Positions 28,011 through 49,102 of a DNA stretch of 64,000 nt are shown piece after piece. Origin of the DNA: Blastocystis sp. Blastoise (Eukaryota; Sar; Bigyra; Opalinata; Blastocystidae); contig JBBPEB010000004.1 of the NCBI GenBank assembly GCA_039096225.1, positions 62,001 to 126,000 on the forward strand, read 5' to 3'. The stretch's first letter is position 1. Each line of letters starts with the position of its first letter. The translations under genes and the position numbers were made by a program. Under the pieces are notes generated by a model. The model had not been told where the DNA came from. It saw nothing but the letters and a program-made list of their open reading frames with translations, and did not search any database.

Positions 28011-29669
28011 TTAAGATTGTTCTTGAGGAGATTCAATAGAACTAACATCAGGAGTATCAAGAGAATCTGTAGACAGAGTTTTACTTTTAGGAGCAACTGC
28101 TACTATAGAATAACATTATATAGAATAATTATTAATATTATATATATGTTTTTATAATGTAATGTAATAATATAATAATAATAAATATAATAAATATAAT
28201 AAATATAATAAATATAATAAATATAATAAATATAATAAATATAATAATAATAAATATAATAAATATAATAATAATAAACATAATAAAAATAATAATAATA
28301 AACATAATAAACAATATAATAAACAATATAATAAACATAAATAAATACATTCAATATCAACGGTATTCTTTTGAATTTTTTCAGCTGTTTCTTTATTAGG
28401 TGAATAAATGAAATCTGTGGCGCCTTTAGGATAATTTGAAGGATTAAGTATATAATTTAATATACAAGCAATTTGATATTCTATAGAGAATCTCATTCCT
28501 ATTTTACCCCATCCTTTCGCTATAAATATCCAAAGAGTACCAACAAAAGCTGCATAGACTATTAAGACAATTGGATTCCATAAGATTTGTTTAGTAGAGA
28601 GATCAATTGCATTTCCAAATATCAAAGAGAACCATGCAATAACATTTACACTAACAAAACCTTCTAATAAGAATGCAGAGAGAGATACAGAACTTAATTC
28701 ACGTAAAAATGTAGTTCCTTTTCTCCAAGAATATAATTGTTTTAGATTATGATTATAATCCAATTCATAATAGGAAATAAAGAAAAAAAATTGTTCTAAC
28801 GCAAGATTAATCATTAAATAACCAATGTTTTTATGATCTGCCATAACTTTATCTACAATATTATCTACTCCATCTATAAAGAAAAACATGCATCCAAAAG
28901 TAAGAAATATAACAACATTAACAACACTATAGATCCAGAATACTCTCCAACTTTTATAATAATGTAGAATGATAGAGAAACAAGCTCCAGCATATCCATA
29001 AGGGAGATATTGTCCAACCATAAATGGACCTTGAGAAATCTTATTAATTAAGATAGCTAAGAAGTATAATTCATGGTTATTAAGATAAATAACAAGAGAA
29101 TCACAGAAATCAAGAAGATAAGGAGAAGTACCCCAACTAATAATAAGTAAAGCATTTAATAAGACTAATAAGCATCGAGGATCTTTTAAAAATCGAATAG
29201 ACATAAATAGAGCAATAAATAATGGAACAAAGAATCCTGCCCAAGCAATAGCATCTGTTGTTTCACCTGTTTTATCGAACTTCAAAGTAACAAAGTCAAA
29301 TTCGAATGATTTGAAGAAACTTGAGTTATACAGAATAGTATTATATATACCTTCAAGGACTTTAAGAACTATACCAAATAGAAATCGTTTAAATAGATAA
29401 AAGAAAATCATTTTGGGTTTCGTTTCCATAATACTGATTGCACTTAATGCCGTCGTAATACCCGTACAGAAAGTGAATATTGAACCAAGTTTTCCAAGAA
29501 TCATACCAGGGAGAACAATAATATAAGTAGCAAATGATGGTAATCGATCAGCATAATTCAATAACACTTCAGAGTCCCAATTAGCAATTCCAGATAAAAC
29601 TGAATGAACAACTACCATACATAGGATTGAAATACCTTTTAAAAAGTCAATACTTACAAGACGAGCCAT
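28011..29669 (-). CDS. Multi-pass acyltransferase (YeiB/HGSNAT-related)
   Basis: Two exons, 29669-28349 and 28102-28011, encode 470 residues; the 1.3-kb first exon is unusually long for this window. The protein has about ten hydrophobic spans. It starts RLVSIDFLKGISILCMVVVHS, the N-terminal block of membrane acyltransferases of the DUF1624/heparan-glucosaminide type (Arg...Ile-Asp-x-x-Lys/Arg-Gly, then His). A second conserved region with Pro-Gly and FTFCTGIT follows. The tail after residue 400 is hydrophilic and Ser/Pro-rich, and so probably cytosolic. It is likely an integral membrane O- or N-acyltransferase; the substrate cannot be read. It is distantly comparable to the HGSNAT-like gene at 56.7 kb. 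Confidence 0.6.
28103..28348. repeat. AATATAATA array in the acyltransferase intron
   Basis: Tandem AAATATAAT and AATAAACAT units, related to the array at 26.4-26.8 kb. Confidence 0.85.
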
Positions 29670-31139
29670 TATAATATGAATAAATCAAATAAAAAATGTT
29701 TATGATCGAAATGACAAGGTAACTTTGTTTCAAGTTCAAAGAATTCTAATAGAACAATTATGAGCAAATCATATTCCTTTACATCGAAGTTCGGTGTGAT
29801 AGTCAGTTTCTAAAAGAAACGTAAGAAAATAAACTGTTTTTCTATATAGAATCGAGTTTTGTATACAGTCTTTTTGATGGAAGTCTCGATTTATTGTTTA
29901 CTGCATATAAAACAAATTATATTATTAACATAATATTCATACATCAAAATGATTTTATATTCGTTTTAACGTTTGTTTAGCGTTCAGTATTTAATCAATT
30001 TCTTTGAACAAGAATAATTGGGTGCAATCTTGTATACTAATTATTCATCAACGTTGAAAAACACAGAAAAGTACTTATGAATCAATAATAAACAATATTC
30101 AAATAATGAATCATTTCAACTAATTCTATAAAAATCAATGTTTTATAAAACATTGGAATGCCTTATATCACTTTATTATAGAAAATACATATTCGTGACT
30201 AATTTTATGATGATTACCAGAAATAAACTTGAAATGTTGACTAATCTGTCACATGAAAATTTTCTGACGGAATAGAAGCAGGCTAGACTTTAAAAATAAT
30301 TATGAGAAATATTATTTTCTGAAAGAATCAGAACAATAGAACTTGAACAACGAAAATGTTATATTCTTGTTGATATTCAAACTCTATGCTATAATTATAT
30401 ATTTACCAATAGAAGAGGAATTTATTTTAAAAAAGCAACACTCATAAAAATTCTGATAAATTCAAAAAAGAATAATAAAATGATAATTGATTAATTCACA
30501 TGATTTTTTTTGAATATGAGAATCTAATTTATTTTAATGTAGAGAGACACTAACAGTAAGTTCAGATATGAAATATTATTCATTTCTATTACATAATGAT
30601 TGATATTCTTAAATGACTTGATGAAGTAGTATACTATTAAAGTAAATATTTTAGTGTATGATAGAGAATCTAAACCAATTAAATAAAAAAGAAATAGTAT
30701 ACTTATTGTATTCCTAAATTGAATGTATAGTAGATTATTGGAAATATATATATGTATATTGATATATATACATTTCAACACTATAGATTACAAGTTAAAA
30801 GGAGCATTGAAAACATATTTCATACATTAGTGAGTCGTAATTATAAAAGAACTACTACTTACATGATAAAACGATTCGGTTTAAAATAATAGAAATGTTT
30901 CTACATTATTCTTGAATATAATTTATAAATAATCTAATAAACTATGATCGTATATTATGAAGTTATGATGACACAAGAAACGTCTAAGAACTATTAAAAA
31001 ATTCCCAAGAACATTTTCTCAAATATCCCTTTATTTTGATTTTGATTTGTGATTGACTGAATCAAAAAAAAAATTAATAAATTTCTTTACCTCTTTTTTT
31101 CTACAAAAAGAATAAAATTAACGTATAAGTGTTGGCATT
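29670..31139. other. Intergenic, 1.5 kb
   Basis: Divergent spacer between the acyltransferase gene (-) and a four-TM protein gene (+). Slightly less AT-poor patches exist (30240-30290), but I found no exon chain in either direction. Confidence 0.4.
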
Positions 31140-32358
31140 ATGGTATGCTATATATTATATATTTTCTGATTAATAATTAGAAAAAATTTCTTGGAACAAT
31201 TTATCATGATGAACAGTTATTTAAAGTCATTTTTAATGCTCTCATCGTTGGATGTGTATCGAGTGTATGCATTCTATATAAAAGTTTATTTTAGAATAAT
31301 CTCTCATTCTATAGATTCTAGTACTTTTAATCGAGGGTTCATTGTTTGTTTTTGATATCTACTCATGGAATCAGATATTTCCTGTTATATTTATTACATT
31401 TTCTATTGTGAATCCAATTGTTGGGTATGAGATTTTTAAAAATAATTTTTTATAGTTGTTTCTATTGTTAATATTATTTATAAATAGATTTGTTGCTGCA
31501 AAGAAGAGAAGCTCAAATATTATGTTTGCCGTATTTTATATTATTATACAATCTTCTTATATCGCTTATTCTTAGTATTGGATTCTGAATATGTTACTTG
31601 TTTTTGTATATGTAAGTTTTTTCATATTATATATATATATATTTATTTTGTTTTGTAAATATATATATAGTTAGGGAATCTTATTTATTCAATTATTCTT
31701 CAAGACCAAATACAAATAGAGTATATATATATTATTTTAATAGTGATAAATTGTTATATATATTATTATAATACTATTTATAATAATTTATTCTATATAT
31801 TATTATAATACTCTTTATAATCATTTATTCTATATATTATAATAATACTCTTTATAATAATTTATTCTATATAATATAATAATACTCTTTATAATCATTT
31901 ATTCTATATATTATTATAATACTATTTAATAATAATTTATTCTATATAATATAATAATACTCTTTATAATCATTTATTCTATATAATAGTATCCGTGACT
32001 GTAAGAAGACAGGAGATCCCTCCGAATGTTCTCTTTTAGAAGAAAAGTTCCTCGTGTTTTTATGTATAAATGTACTATTAGGAATAGTACCCTGTATTCT
32101 TAATGTATATATATATATCTTACTATATTATCTCTTTATATTATATTTATTTATATGTTTTCTAAAGTATATTATGGATCTATTTATTCTCCTTATTTTA
32201 GTTTATATATATATATGTATAGTCTTCTTCTATACTTTTGTTTCTACTTTATTCTATATATATAGTTATTAGGATGTATTTGGGGTCGTGAAGCTCAGAA
32301 GATTAATCTCATCAACGAATATGAAACTCTTAAAGTAACTCTCAATATGAATGTATGC

Positions 32359-32404
<46 letters not shown>

Positions 32405-32442
32405 TTCTCTAGCAACCGTCCTTTGCTCGTTCTCCATATTAA
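31140..32442 (+). CDS. Four-TM membrane protein, unrecognised
   Basis: Nine exons join in phase: 31140-31142, 31181-31264, 31315-31424, 31488-31530, 31576-31611, 31671-31720, 31990-32104, 32266-32352 and 32413-32442, giving 185 residues. The first exon contributes only the ATG, followed directly by GTATGC. There are four hydrophobic spans. The loop between the third and fourth reads IRDCKKTGDPSECSLLEEK, with two Cys, and the fourth span is followed by CIWGREAQKINLINEYE. The tail is hydrophilic. The layout (two hairpins, a Cys-containing loop, a cytosolic tail) is tetraspanin-like in outline, but I see no CCG motif and do not recognise the family. Confidence 0.6.
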
Positions 32443-34540
32443 CACAACTTATTATCTTATATATTAGATTATTCTTATATATATACTTCTTTGTTCTTTT
32501 GAATTTATATAAATAGTATACTATGTATGCTTCACTTAGTTCTTTAACTCTTACAATATCCAATTCTATCACTTATTCATATATATAGTTTTATTTTATG
32601 CACTATTCTCAATACTACAAACTATCTTTTTCTTATAACTCTATGATTTTTTTATATTTTCTTTTATTTATCTACTGTTTCTTCATTTTTCTTTTCGCTT
32701 TATTCTTTTCTCATATTCGATATTCATATTTCTATATATGTATATTACTCTATATGTTCTCGTCATTCATTATTCTTAATTATTTGAGTTGTTTTAAATA
32801 ATTATTTTTAGTATCTCTTTTTTATAAAATACACTATTGAATAATATAAAAATTATTTCATATAATTATTATCAATTTTTCAATAAAAAATCAATTATTA
32901 TAGATGTTCTTTTTCATTATCAATAGAAAATAGCGGTATATTACATCTCACATAAATAAAACAAATTTGTTTTAGGTCTTCTTTTGCTATTTTTATGATC
33001 AATAATAATCTCCTTTTACACCATTTAATTCTATTGTTCAATAAATTAACAAAAAAGTAATTATGCATTATTTATAGTATAATAAAATAATAAAATATTA
33101 TTTAACATAATAAAATTCACAATCACTGTCATCAATATGATTTTTATATATTAAATTTATCTTATACTATACTATAAAAGAAAAATGCATCAATGAGACA
33201 AATAATTTCATTGATCTCCTAATCTGATTTAAAGAGAAGCCTTAGTCTCTATTAACGTTCTTTTTATACATTTCTTAATACATTTCAATAAAAACTGAAG
33301 TGAATAAACGTCTATTTAATAAAAAATTAATGTATTTCACATTTCTGATCTCTACTCTGTTTTACTCCATGTAAATAACATAACTCATGGAAGCATCATA
33401 TTAGTTAAAATGTCTATTGAACGCATTATAGTGAGATAAATAAAATAAATAAAACTTCTAATCATTTTTTCCTACAATTATTTAGCTCTTAAATAGTGAC
33501 AAACTGAATTTTTCTTGCCTTCTTGATGTTTATATATTATCGAAACTATTTATATAGATGTATTTTATAGAATTCCATTCGAATCGCTGGCTTTGGTAAA
33601 AATGAAATTATTCATGGTTAAAAGGTATATATGATTTATATAAGTCTATATATAGAATTTCTATAAATATCCTTGAAGAAGGTATGTATGTATATGTTCG
33701 CTGTTAAGTTTAAATTAAATAAAGATGTGTTTAAGGACACCTTATTTTTTCCATTTTTATATCATATGATACTCTTAGGTGTTTAGTGCTGAAAGATTTC
33801 TAAGTTTGACATAGTTTCTCAAATTATGATTGATATTCTGGGTGATGTTTCTTTTTTATGCACAATAAACATTCATTATCAAGAGAGTAATTCTACTTAA
33901 TATGATTTATTATGTTATAATATTAAAATAATATTTTTTCACTAGCAACATTTCCAAGAATTTCTATATATCTTTATATATCGCTTCTATGTCTCTTTCA
34001 GAATATGTTTCTATTAAATTCATTATAAATATTGGATATTTTTCCATGTTTTTCAAACAATCATTTTTGAATTATCTCTTAGAGATTTTTCAATTATAAG
34101 ATATATGTGATTATGGAGATAGGAGTGTGAAATTTATAAAATCTATACACAAGTATTTGTACACAAAGAAAAATATGTAATTAAAGTGAATTTGTTTTTG
34201 ATTTACTGTGCTTTCTTATTCATATCATCTTGGAAACGTTGAATGCTAGATAAGAAAGAAACATAATATTTATTACATAGCAAAACTAAATATCAAAAAT
34301 ATAAATGATTATTGAACCATAAGAAATACAAAAAAAAATGTAAAAAAAAGAGGAATTTATGTTAATAGAATATGACGAATTATTACAAGAACAAAAAAAA
34401 AAAAAGAATCAAATCGTCTAGATTATATATGTAAATATAAAAATGTAAAAAATAAGTCACCTGATAAGAAAAGAAAAAGTATATTATAATTAGTATCGCT
34501 ATTATGTATTATTGTTATTTAAATAATAGAACTATATATG

Positions 34541-34574
<34 letters not shown>

Positions 34575-35830
34575 GAAGAGACGCAAAAAATAAGCAAAAT
34601 AGACAAAGAGAAAGGATATTTTATCAAAATACATATGAATATATATACATATGTATATATATATATTCACTGAAGGAGAGAATGTAAACTTAGCACATAA
34701 TGATAATATGAAATGTGTTAAAATGAGAAATAGTATGGAGTTAATATAAAAGAATAAAATAAAATAGGTATTAATATTTACTAATATATATATATATAAA
34801 GAAAACAATAGAATCAATATAATGTAGTACAAATATAGAAATTAAAAATATATATATATAAATAAAACAAAATTATGTAAATAAAAAATTATAAATGTAT
34901 ATATTAAATATAGATAATAGTATATATAGATCAGGTAACAATAATAGATTAAATAGGATAATAAAAAGAATCTATGTTGTGCCACAGGAAAATAAATGAT
35001 AACAATGAATTTGAATAATTATATGTTTAGGAAAGTGACAGAGATATAAACGTATATATATATTTGACATATAAAAGGGAAGATAACGAAGACAAAAGAA
35101 GCGAGGATATTATTAATTTATCAATATATGTATATATTGTTAACAAGAATGACAATGTATACATATATATATATTCAAAAAATATATATATAAAGTCAGC
35201 AACAACAAAAAATAATGAATATAAAATATCAATATTATATAGTGTATATAGTATTATATTATATAATTAGAAAAAAAGAAATGATATTGAAAGTAGCGGT
35301 CAAATACGATCAGAAAAATAACAAAAAAAAATTGAAAATATTATTAAAAAAAAAAAAAACAAAAACCACATATATATTATAGAGAAGAAAAACATAAAAA
35401 AATATATATAAAAATAGCAATAGTTATATATTAAAAAGTATAAATAAAAAATAATACATACTTATGTAATTTAAATACATATCAATAAATAAAAATAAAT
35501 AAATATATCATTATATATAGAGTAGATATATTTACATAATAAAAAAGTATATATAATACACAGTGATTTATATATATATAAAACTGTTTGTATATAAAGA
35601 AATAATAATAAAATAGAAAGTATTGTTACATAAATAGTATAGAGAATATAAAAGATATTGAAATATATATATATATCAATCTATATATATATTATACAAT
35701 ATAGTACTATATAAGCTTATGAAGACCATTTATATGGTTTCATTTACATATATAAATCTAATAAATATATAAATATATATAGGTATATATATATGTATAT
35801 ATATCTTGTCATTCGCTCGTATTCTCATGA
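32443..35830. other. Gene-poor interval, 3.4 kb
   Basis: The longest interval without a gene. It is very AT-rich with many short TA runs. One coding-like patch lies at 34208-34253 on the minus strand: after a CTAG acceptor it reads IQRFQDDMNKKAQ and a stop. I found no upstream exons for it. No tRNA-like structure was evident. Confidence 0.4.
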
Positions 35831-38085
<2,255 letters not shown>

Positions 38086-38775
38086 TTTTGTTTTTTAATT
38101 AACCTACAAAAATGATAAAAATCATATAAAAATTTCTTAATCTTACACAAGTGACTCTATACAGATAACATGCTGTTTTTTCATGGAAATATTTTTTTTT
38201 CTGAGATCATATGCACCCACAAGAATACCATGGAAAAATGATAGTATGGTTATTCACGGTTATTTCTAGAAGGTTAACTGAAATTATATAATTTAGATTG
38301 TATGCCTTTTTTGAAGATATTACGCAGTCTATACACAATTGAATTATGTTTTAATAGATGAATAGTGAAATAAGTAGAGAGATTTAATAGTATATAAAAA
38401 TAAAGTTAAATGAAATAACAATTTAATGAAAGTTACGTTATGCACAGTTGATGTTTCGTTTGTTTCGTGTTATCAATTACAAAAATGAAGTCTACACTTG
38501 ACATGGATGCATTATTAATATAAAATAGTTTTGTAAATTTAAAACAATGTAAAACAATAACAAAAAAAAAACTACATGTTGAGTATTATCATCCTAAAAT
38601 AGTTTTTATAGTATTTATTTTATTCATATATTATGTTAGATAAGATGAAGAAGTTATACTAAGTTAGGAAAATAAAAAAAAATAAAAATAAAAAACAAAT
38701 TCTAATGAATATAGCCAACCATGAAAAAATAGAGTTAATTACAATATAATAAACATATGTACATATTTAAAAAAA
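38086..38775. other. Upstream region of the kinase gene
   Basis: Between the kinase start and the 3' end of Rpn6. It contains GGTTATTCACGGTTATTTC at 38249-38267. Confidence 0.45.
38249..38267. promoter_or_regulatory. Candidate upstream element TTATTCACGGTTATT
   Basis: The 15-mer TTATTCACGGTTATT lies about 165-180 nt before the kinase ATG. The same 15-mer occurs about 160-180 nt before the ATG of the Sec14-PH gene (50824-50843). The function is inferred from position only. Confidence 0.4.
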
Positions 38776-40816
38776 TTATATGTTTTGTAATTTTGAAGAA
38801 TAATTATTAATTTTTGTTGCTAAAACATCAATTGTATTGTTTACTTCAGTTAATGAATTGTAAACAGCTTCAGCCACTTTATCAGTAGTTTCTAAAGGTT
38901 TATAAATAAATGTTTTTGTTTCCTGATCAATAACTCCTTCAAGTTTTTTATCTAATATCATTTGAGACAACTTGGATTCAACCTAAAAGATAATAGAATA
39001 AATATTATAATATTGATTATTATATTATAATATTGATTATTATATTATAATAATTAAATAAAATAATATACTAAAAATAAAAGAATATAATAAATCAATT
39101 TAATAATATAATAAATCAATATATACTTCTTGATCTGTGAGTTGCATAGCATTGGAGATATAATTAATATATACAATAGAGAATGGTTTAATAATCTTAT
39201 GTATAACTTGTTCGCAAATATCTTCTTGAATGTGTTGAATATGATAGTGAAACACAGGATCTGTTTCAATAGAACTATTGTAAAACAGTTAAAGATAAAT
39301 ATATAGATATATATATATATAATTTAATGAGAAATAAATGAATACAAAAAATATATGAATTGAGGCATAAAAATATGTATATATAATAATAAACTTTAAA
39401 TAATAAGAATATATAGAAATATAATATATATAAATAGATAGAAAAAGATATAGTTTGAATAAGGTGTTCAATTCCTTTCAGATCTTTTTTCTTCATCATA
39501 TTATATATAGTCTTTAATAAGACAATTCCATCATTATAATTATCAATAATCATTTTATGCTGAAGTAATGCAGTAATCTCATTCTCCTATATATATAAAT
39601 ATATATAATGAATACGGTTAATATAGATACATATAACACAATATATATATATATATATATACCTTTTTGGATAATATTTTCATAAGAAGCATATAGTTGA
39701 CGACCTCTTTAATATGATCGGTATTCTTAATAGATTTATATCCATCATAAGCTTCTAATAAATAGGCATATGCATTGTAATAATCATTCTGATAACTAGC
39801 AACAATACCCGATAATAGATCAATACTACACTGAGTAAGAGGTTCTATATATACATTAGAGAGAAGCATCTTGGCTTGAGTTAAACAGGACTATAGAGAA
39901 GTATAAGTATAATCATAATAAATATATAATAATAAATATATACATATAATAATAAATATAAACATATAATAATTAATATAAATATATAATAATAAATATA
40001 AACATAAAATAATAAATATAAACATATAATAATAAATATAAACATATAACAATTAATATAAACATATACTTTAGCTTTAGTATAATCTAATAAATCATGG
40101 AAGATATTTGCTTGAAGTAAATAGCAGTCAATTAATAAGGCTTTATCATCTATTTGTGTTAAACACTTTATTAAATATAATAAAATATCCATAGAAGAAC
40201 TATATTGTTTGTTTTCATATAAGACGGTAGCATATTTACATTGTAATTTATATCCCAAGAACGTTCTTTTTCCCTCCTCACACCAACGAATACAATCCTT
40301 ACAAATCTCTATCTTTATATCATAATAACCTTTTATTGATAATGCATTCTCCACTAATATTTTGACTATATAATATAGATAGTAACAATCAATATATTTT
40401 ATTTAATCAGTAAAAAATAAATTAATGCATCATATACATAATTTCAAAAAAAAAAATTTAACGAATATAAAAATAAATTAAAAAAGAAAATAAAATACCT
40501 ATTTTTGCAGACTTAGCTTTGGCTATTTTTTCAAAAAAAGGTCTAGCAGAAAATAATAAATTCTTTATCGATGTTATATCATTCAAAGTAACAAATATAT
40601 TGCCTAATGCAATTGTAGCATCTTCTTTCATCGAATCTACGTCATCATTAGAAATAGTTGAATTTATTACATCTGTATATAACAAAACAGCTTCCTTAGG
40701 ATTCTCTACTTGAATAAATTGAGCACGATTAAACTTGGTTTCTAGTTCTATTAAGTCCGAATTTTCTAAATATATAAAAATCTATTATATTATATTAAAC
40801 AAATACCAATTTCCAT
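38776..40816 (-). CDS. RPN6: 26S proteasome regulatory subunit Rpn6 (PSMD11)
   Basis: Seven exons join in phase: 40816-40807, 40765-40499, 40365-40070, 39890-39663, 39586-39452, 39279-39127 and 38982-38776, giving 431 residues, very close to human PSMD11 (422). Landmarks are EGKRTFLGYKLQCKYATVLY, TQIDDKALLIDCYLLQANIF, the IDLLSGIVAS helix with NAYAYLLEAYDGY, and VESKLSQMILDKKLEGVID in the C-terminal PCI winged helix, ending in a short helix. Rpn6 is a lid scaffold that clamps lid to core. Exon 1 has only three codons plus one base. The fifth intron (39451-39280) is not GT-AG but AT-AC: it begins ATATCTTTTT and ends TTTAACTGTTTTAC, as in U12-type introns. Confidence 0.9.
39280..39451 (-). other. 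AT-AC (U12-type) intron in RPN6
   Basis: Minus-strand 5' end ATATCTTTTT, branch-like ATCTTTAAC, and 3' end TTTTAC about 10 nt later. Splicing ACT to AAT keeps phase 0 and joins two conserved Rpn6 blocks with the expected spacing. No GT in the correct phase exists in exon 5. Confidence 0.8.
39891..40069. repeat. Minisatellite in an RPN6 intron
   Basis: Repeated AATAATAAATATAAACATAT-like 20-bp units. Confidence 0.8.
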
Positions 40817-41112
40817 CTTATTTATTCTTATCTATACCAATTATTCTTTTTTAAACTTTATTAGAAAAAGTCTTCTTTTTTTCCAAAACCATACCGAGTT
40901 TCTTCATGGGAAAACTGAAGTGTCTGAAATCTACTGAATAATTGAGAATATTCTGTTTTTCCCTTATTATTTCGATTTTAATCGTGAAAATAACTTGAGT
41001 TTTTTAATCCATCCCCTTACTAATTCATATTCGGAACCTCTCAAATCATTTCATGAAGCCAAAATTCCTTTCATTGATTTCATTTCTTTTTTTATTCTCT
41101 CTCTTTCTTCAG

Positions 41113-41757
41113 ATGGCTGTATTTATAAATATCCCCTATTGTTCTTATGATCTTAGATTACTCTTACTCCTAAAAAGGTTCTTTTAACATTTGGTGGTAT
41201 TTTTGTTTTGATGGCATGTTTTTTACTTGCCTATTCTCAAAGTGCTTCAAAAGAAGTATCACCCTATAATGGTTTACGTGCAACTGTCACTGAAGCACCT
41301 AAAAACTATATGTCTGTTCCTGTTACAGAAAAATTTCAAAGAATGGCTGAATTCCATAAAACAGCCATTGAATCCTCTACGCATACTACCTGGAATGAGT
41401 TTACTGTCGTGGAAGCCATGGAGAAGAATGTATGCTTTTTTTTTTATTATTGCTATTATTTTTTCATTCTATTTTATCCTATTCTTCTTACATAGAGTGA
41501 ACCTAAAATCTATTATTTAAAAATACATGTCGGTAACGATCGCTGCATTTTTGTTTCATTGTATATATCCATTTATATGATTTATTAATAGGAATACTCA
41601 TTATTTTTATTCATTAATAATAAGTTAATTATTTTCTATACATATATATAGTGTTAAGCATTCTTATGACTCCTTCATTCGTTTACAATATATTCAATTA
41701 TATAAAGATATTCATGACGTTTTAACTCCTATTTCATCAACTACTATGAATTTATAA
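41113..41757 (+). CDS. Membrane-anchored cystatin-like protein
   Basis: Four exons (41113-41118, 41157-41429, 41496-41560, 41652-41757) join in phase for 149 residues. An in-frame ATG at 41053 would add 20 residues. An N-terminal hydrophobic span (VLLTFGGIFVLMACFLLAY) is followed by a cystatin-like fold: FQRMAEFHKTAIESS helix, WNEFTVVEAM strand, and YYLKIHVGNDRCIFVSF, the last close to the YxxKVHVG strand of stefins. Cystatins inhibit papain-type peptidases, and some inhibit legumain. The QxVxG loop expected between the second and third strands reads KNSEP, so the usual papain-binding edge is absent. The exon 2-3 junction falls in this loop. Confidence 0.55.
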
Positions 41758-43451
41758 GGCTTGTAAATAATTGCGTATAGAATTATATATATATATATAT
41801 ATATATATTATTTTTGTTTTAATTTTATTTTTGTTTTAATTTAATTTTTTTTTATTTATTTTTCTTTGAATCATTTTTTTTATACTCATTGCTTTCAATA
41901 TACTTTTTTCTTTTTATTCATTTATACATTTAATTGATTTTTAATCTAGTTTTTTCTTTCAATACATAGATTTCTATAGTATATTCTATTAATATATATA
42001 TATTTTTTTATTTAAATTTTTTTTATTTAAATTTTTAAAGTTCCTTAACAGTATATTCGTTTTTTTTTTACTTTGTTTATACTATTGTATACAGATATAG
42101 ATACATTATCTCACACTGTATTTATTTCATTGTTCTCTTCTTTTTTTTTTATTGTTTAATATATATATATATATTGTATATATAATATAAATATAATTTC
42201 TTTTTTTTTCATAAATTATTTTTGTTTTCACTGTTAACTAGTTTGAATAGTGTTTTTTTATTTTTAAATATTTTTAATAAATACTTCTTGATTGTATTAT
42301 AAAAATATACATTATTCAGTTGGTGTTTTCTTGATCTATTTTTTTTTATTTCTAATTTCTTATTTAAAAATTCCATTATTACAATTGATTACGAATTGTA
42401 CTTCTTACATATATATATATAAATGTAACATTATTTTCTTTTTTTTAATTTTGTTATGAATAATTCGTTTGGCTTTAAAGAATTGGTTTTTTATTCAAAT
42501 GCTTATAACATATCCTATCTTCTATTATAATCATAGAAGTATCATAATAATGATTCAACTATTTTTAATAAAAATAAGTTTCAAAACAAAAAATAGCATT
42601 TTTTATTGATAACAGAGTAAGAAAAATATAAGTTAATAAATATTATAGAAAAACTTGTAAGATACTAAGAGATCTATATATTTTCATATATCATGGGATT
42701 TAGAACAAAACAGAGATATTTATATGAATATAATACACAAATAAGGAAGAAATAATTCAATTATATATACTTATATCAACTGAAAAATACACAACTTGAA
42801 TAAGAAACAAATATTAATAAATAAATATAATAAATAATCAAATTATTTATGATACTACAATATATATGAATAAAATAAACTTTAAAATTCATTATATAAA
42901 GAAAATAAGTAATTATATTATATATATATAATATTAGACAAAAAAAAAATGATTATGTATATTTATAAATATATTTGATATCTATCTATATGAATAAAAA
43001 AAAGATAAGTTATACAATACATTAAAAAAAAATAAAGAGATAATTATAAATATGATATGAATATATAAATCTAAAACACTAATAAGTGAAATAATGTGAA
43101 GAAAATAACACGAAAGAGACCGAAAGCATAGAACATGAACAAAAACAAGATTATTTTATCTCTATATATACTATTTATAAAGATAAAAGACAAGACACTT
43201 TTTATTTAATTTTTATTTTGAAAATGGAAATACAGTGGTTACAATAAACAAATATATATATATATATGTATATAAAGATGTTTGTTGATTGATACAAGCA
43301 TCAATAAAAATAAAATGAATAATCATGAATAATAGAAATAATTGAAGAAAATATATAGTTTATATAATATAAAAACAACAAGAATGATAAGAAAAAAAGT
43401 AATTCGATAAGAAAATAAATAATGTTATAATAATATTATAAATATATATAA
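41758..43451. other. Intergenic, 1.7 kb, convergent 3' ends
   Basis: Extremely A- and T-rich, with T-rich tracts in the left half and A-rich tracts in the right half, as expected for two facing 3' regions. No gene seen. Confidence 0.5.
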
Positions 43452-48375
<4,924 letters not shown>

Positions 48376-49102
48376 GGGTTAATAAATCGAAAAAAATATA
48401 GAGAAAAAAAAACAAACAAATGAAAAAATAACATGAAATGAAAATTGAAATAGTGTGGAGTTCTCGTTATTCTTCGGTAACCGCGATTATCTGATAATTC
48501 CCTCAATGTTTTGCATTTTTTTGCTATAACGAAAAAGAAGATGAACATATTATCCAATCAAAAGTGTCCTTTTGGATTTCATTCGTTTTTCTTAACCATA
48601 ACGAGTCCTTGAAGAAATGCCAGCAAAACGAAATTTCTGGAGATTACTCATATTTGTAAAGAAATGGAAAAACATTGCAAAAAGAAATTCCTCAACAGTT
48701 CATTTTGTTTGAAATACTGTTTGTTTTTAATGATTTCAATAAAAAGGTTGTGTATATGATTTTCATGTTGTTGAGTCGTCCCATAAAAACGAGAAGAAAC
48801 AAAAATTCATTAGAATAATGACATCCTATAGTTCATTAGGTTGTTGTTGGAATGAATATTTACTTATAAAGGTTGAATATACGATATATAGAATCTTTGA
48901 GTATATATGATTCGGATCTTATTCATATAAAATATGGATTTCATGACCATTTTAATTTTGAATAAACAAAGCACGTTAATATATAAATTATAAAGAAATC
49001 AAAAGAGCGATACGAGACCATATAGATAAATCATTTATTAAAAATATAAGTTAAATAATAAATAAATCATAAATAAGATATATATATTTGATAAGAAAGA
49101 AA
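48376..49102. other. Upstream region of the TUTase gene
   Basis: No gene seen. CTCGTTATTCTTCGGTAACC at 48473-48492 is related to the GTTATTC motif found before other genes. Confidence 0.45.

Noticed and set aside
33570-33600. TTCGAAT resembling a tRNA T-loop
   Set aside because: The five bases on each side do not pair, and no D-arm or acceptor stem can be formed.
39269-39443. Direct repeat TTCTAT at both ends of the fifth RPN6 intron, at first read as an insertion duplication
   Set aside because: The AT-AC solution (ATATCTTTTT...TTTTAC) explains the intron with correct phase, so the short repeat is probably chance.
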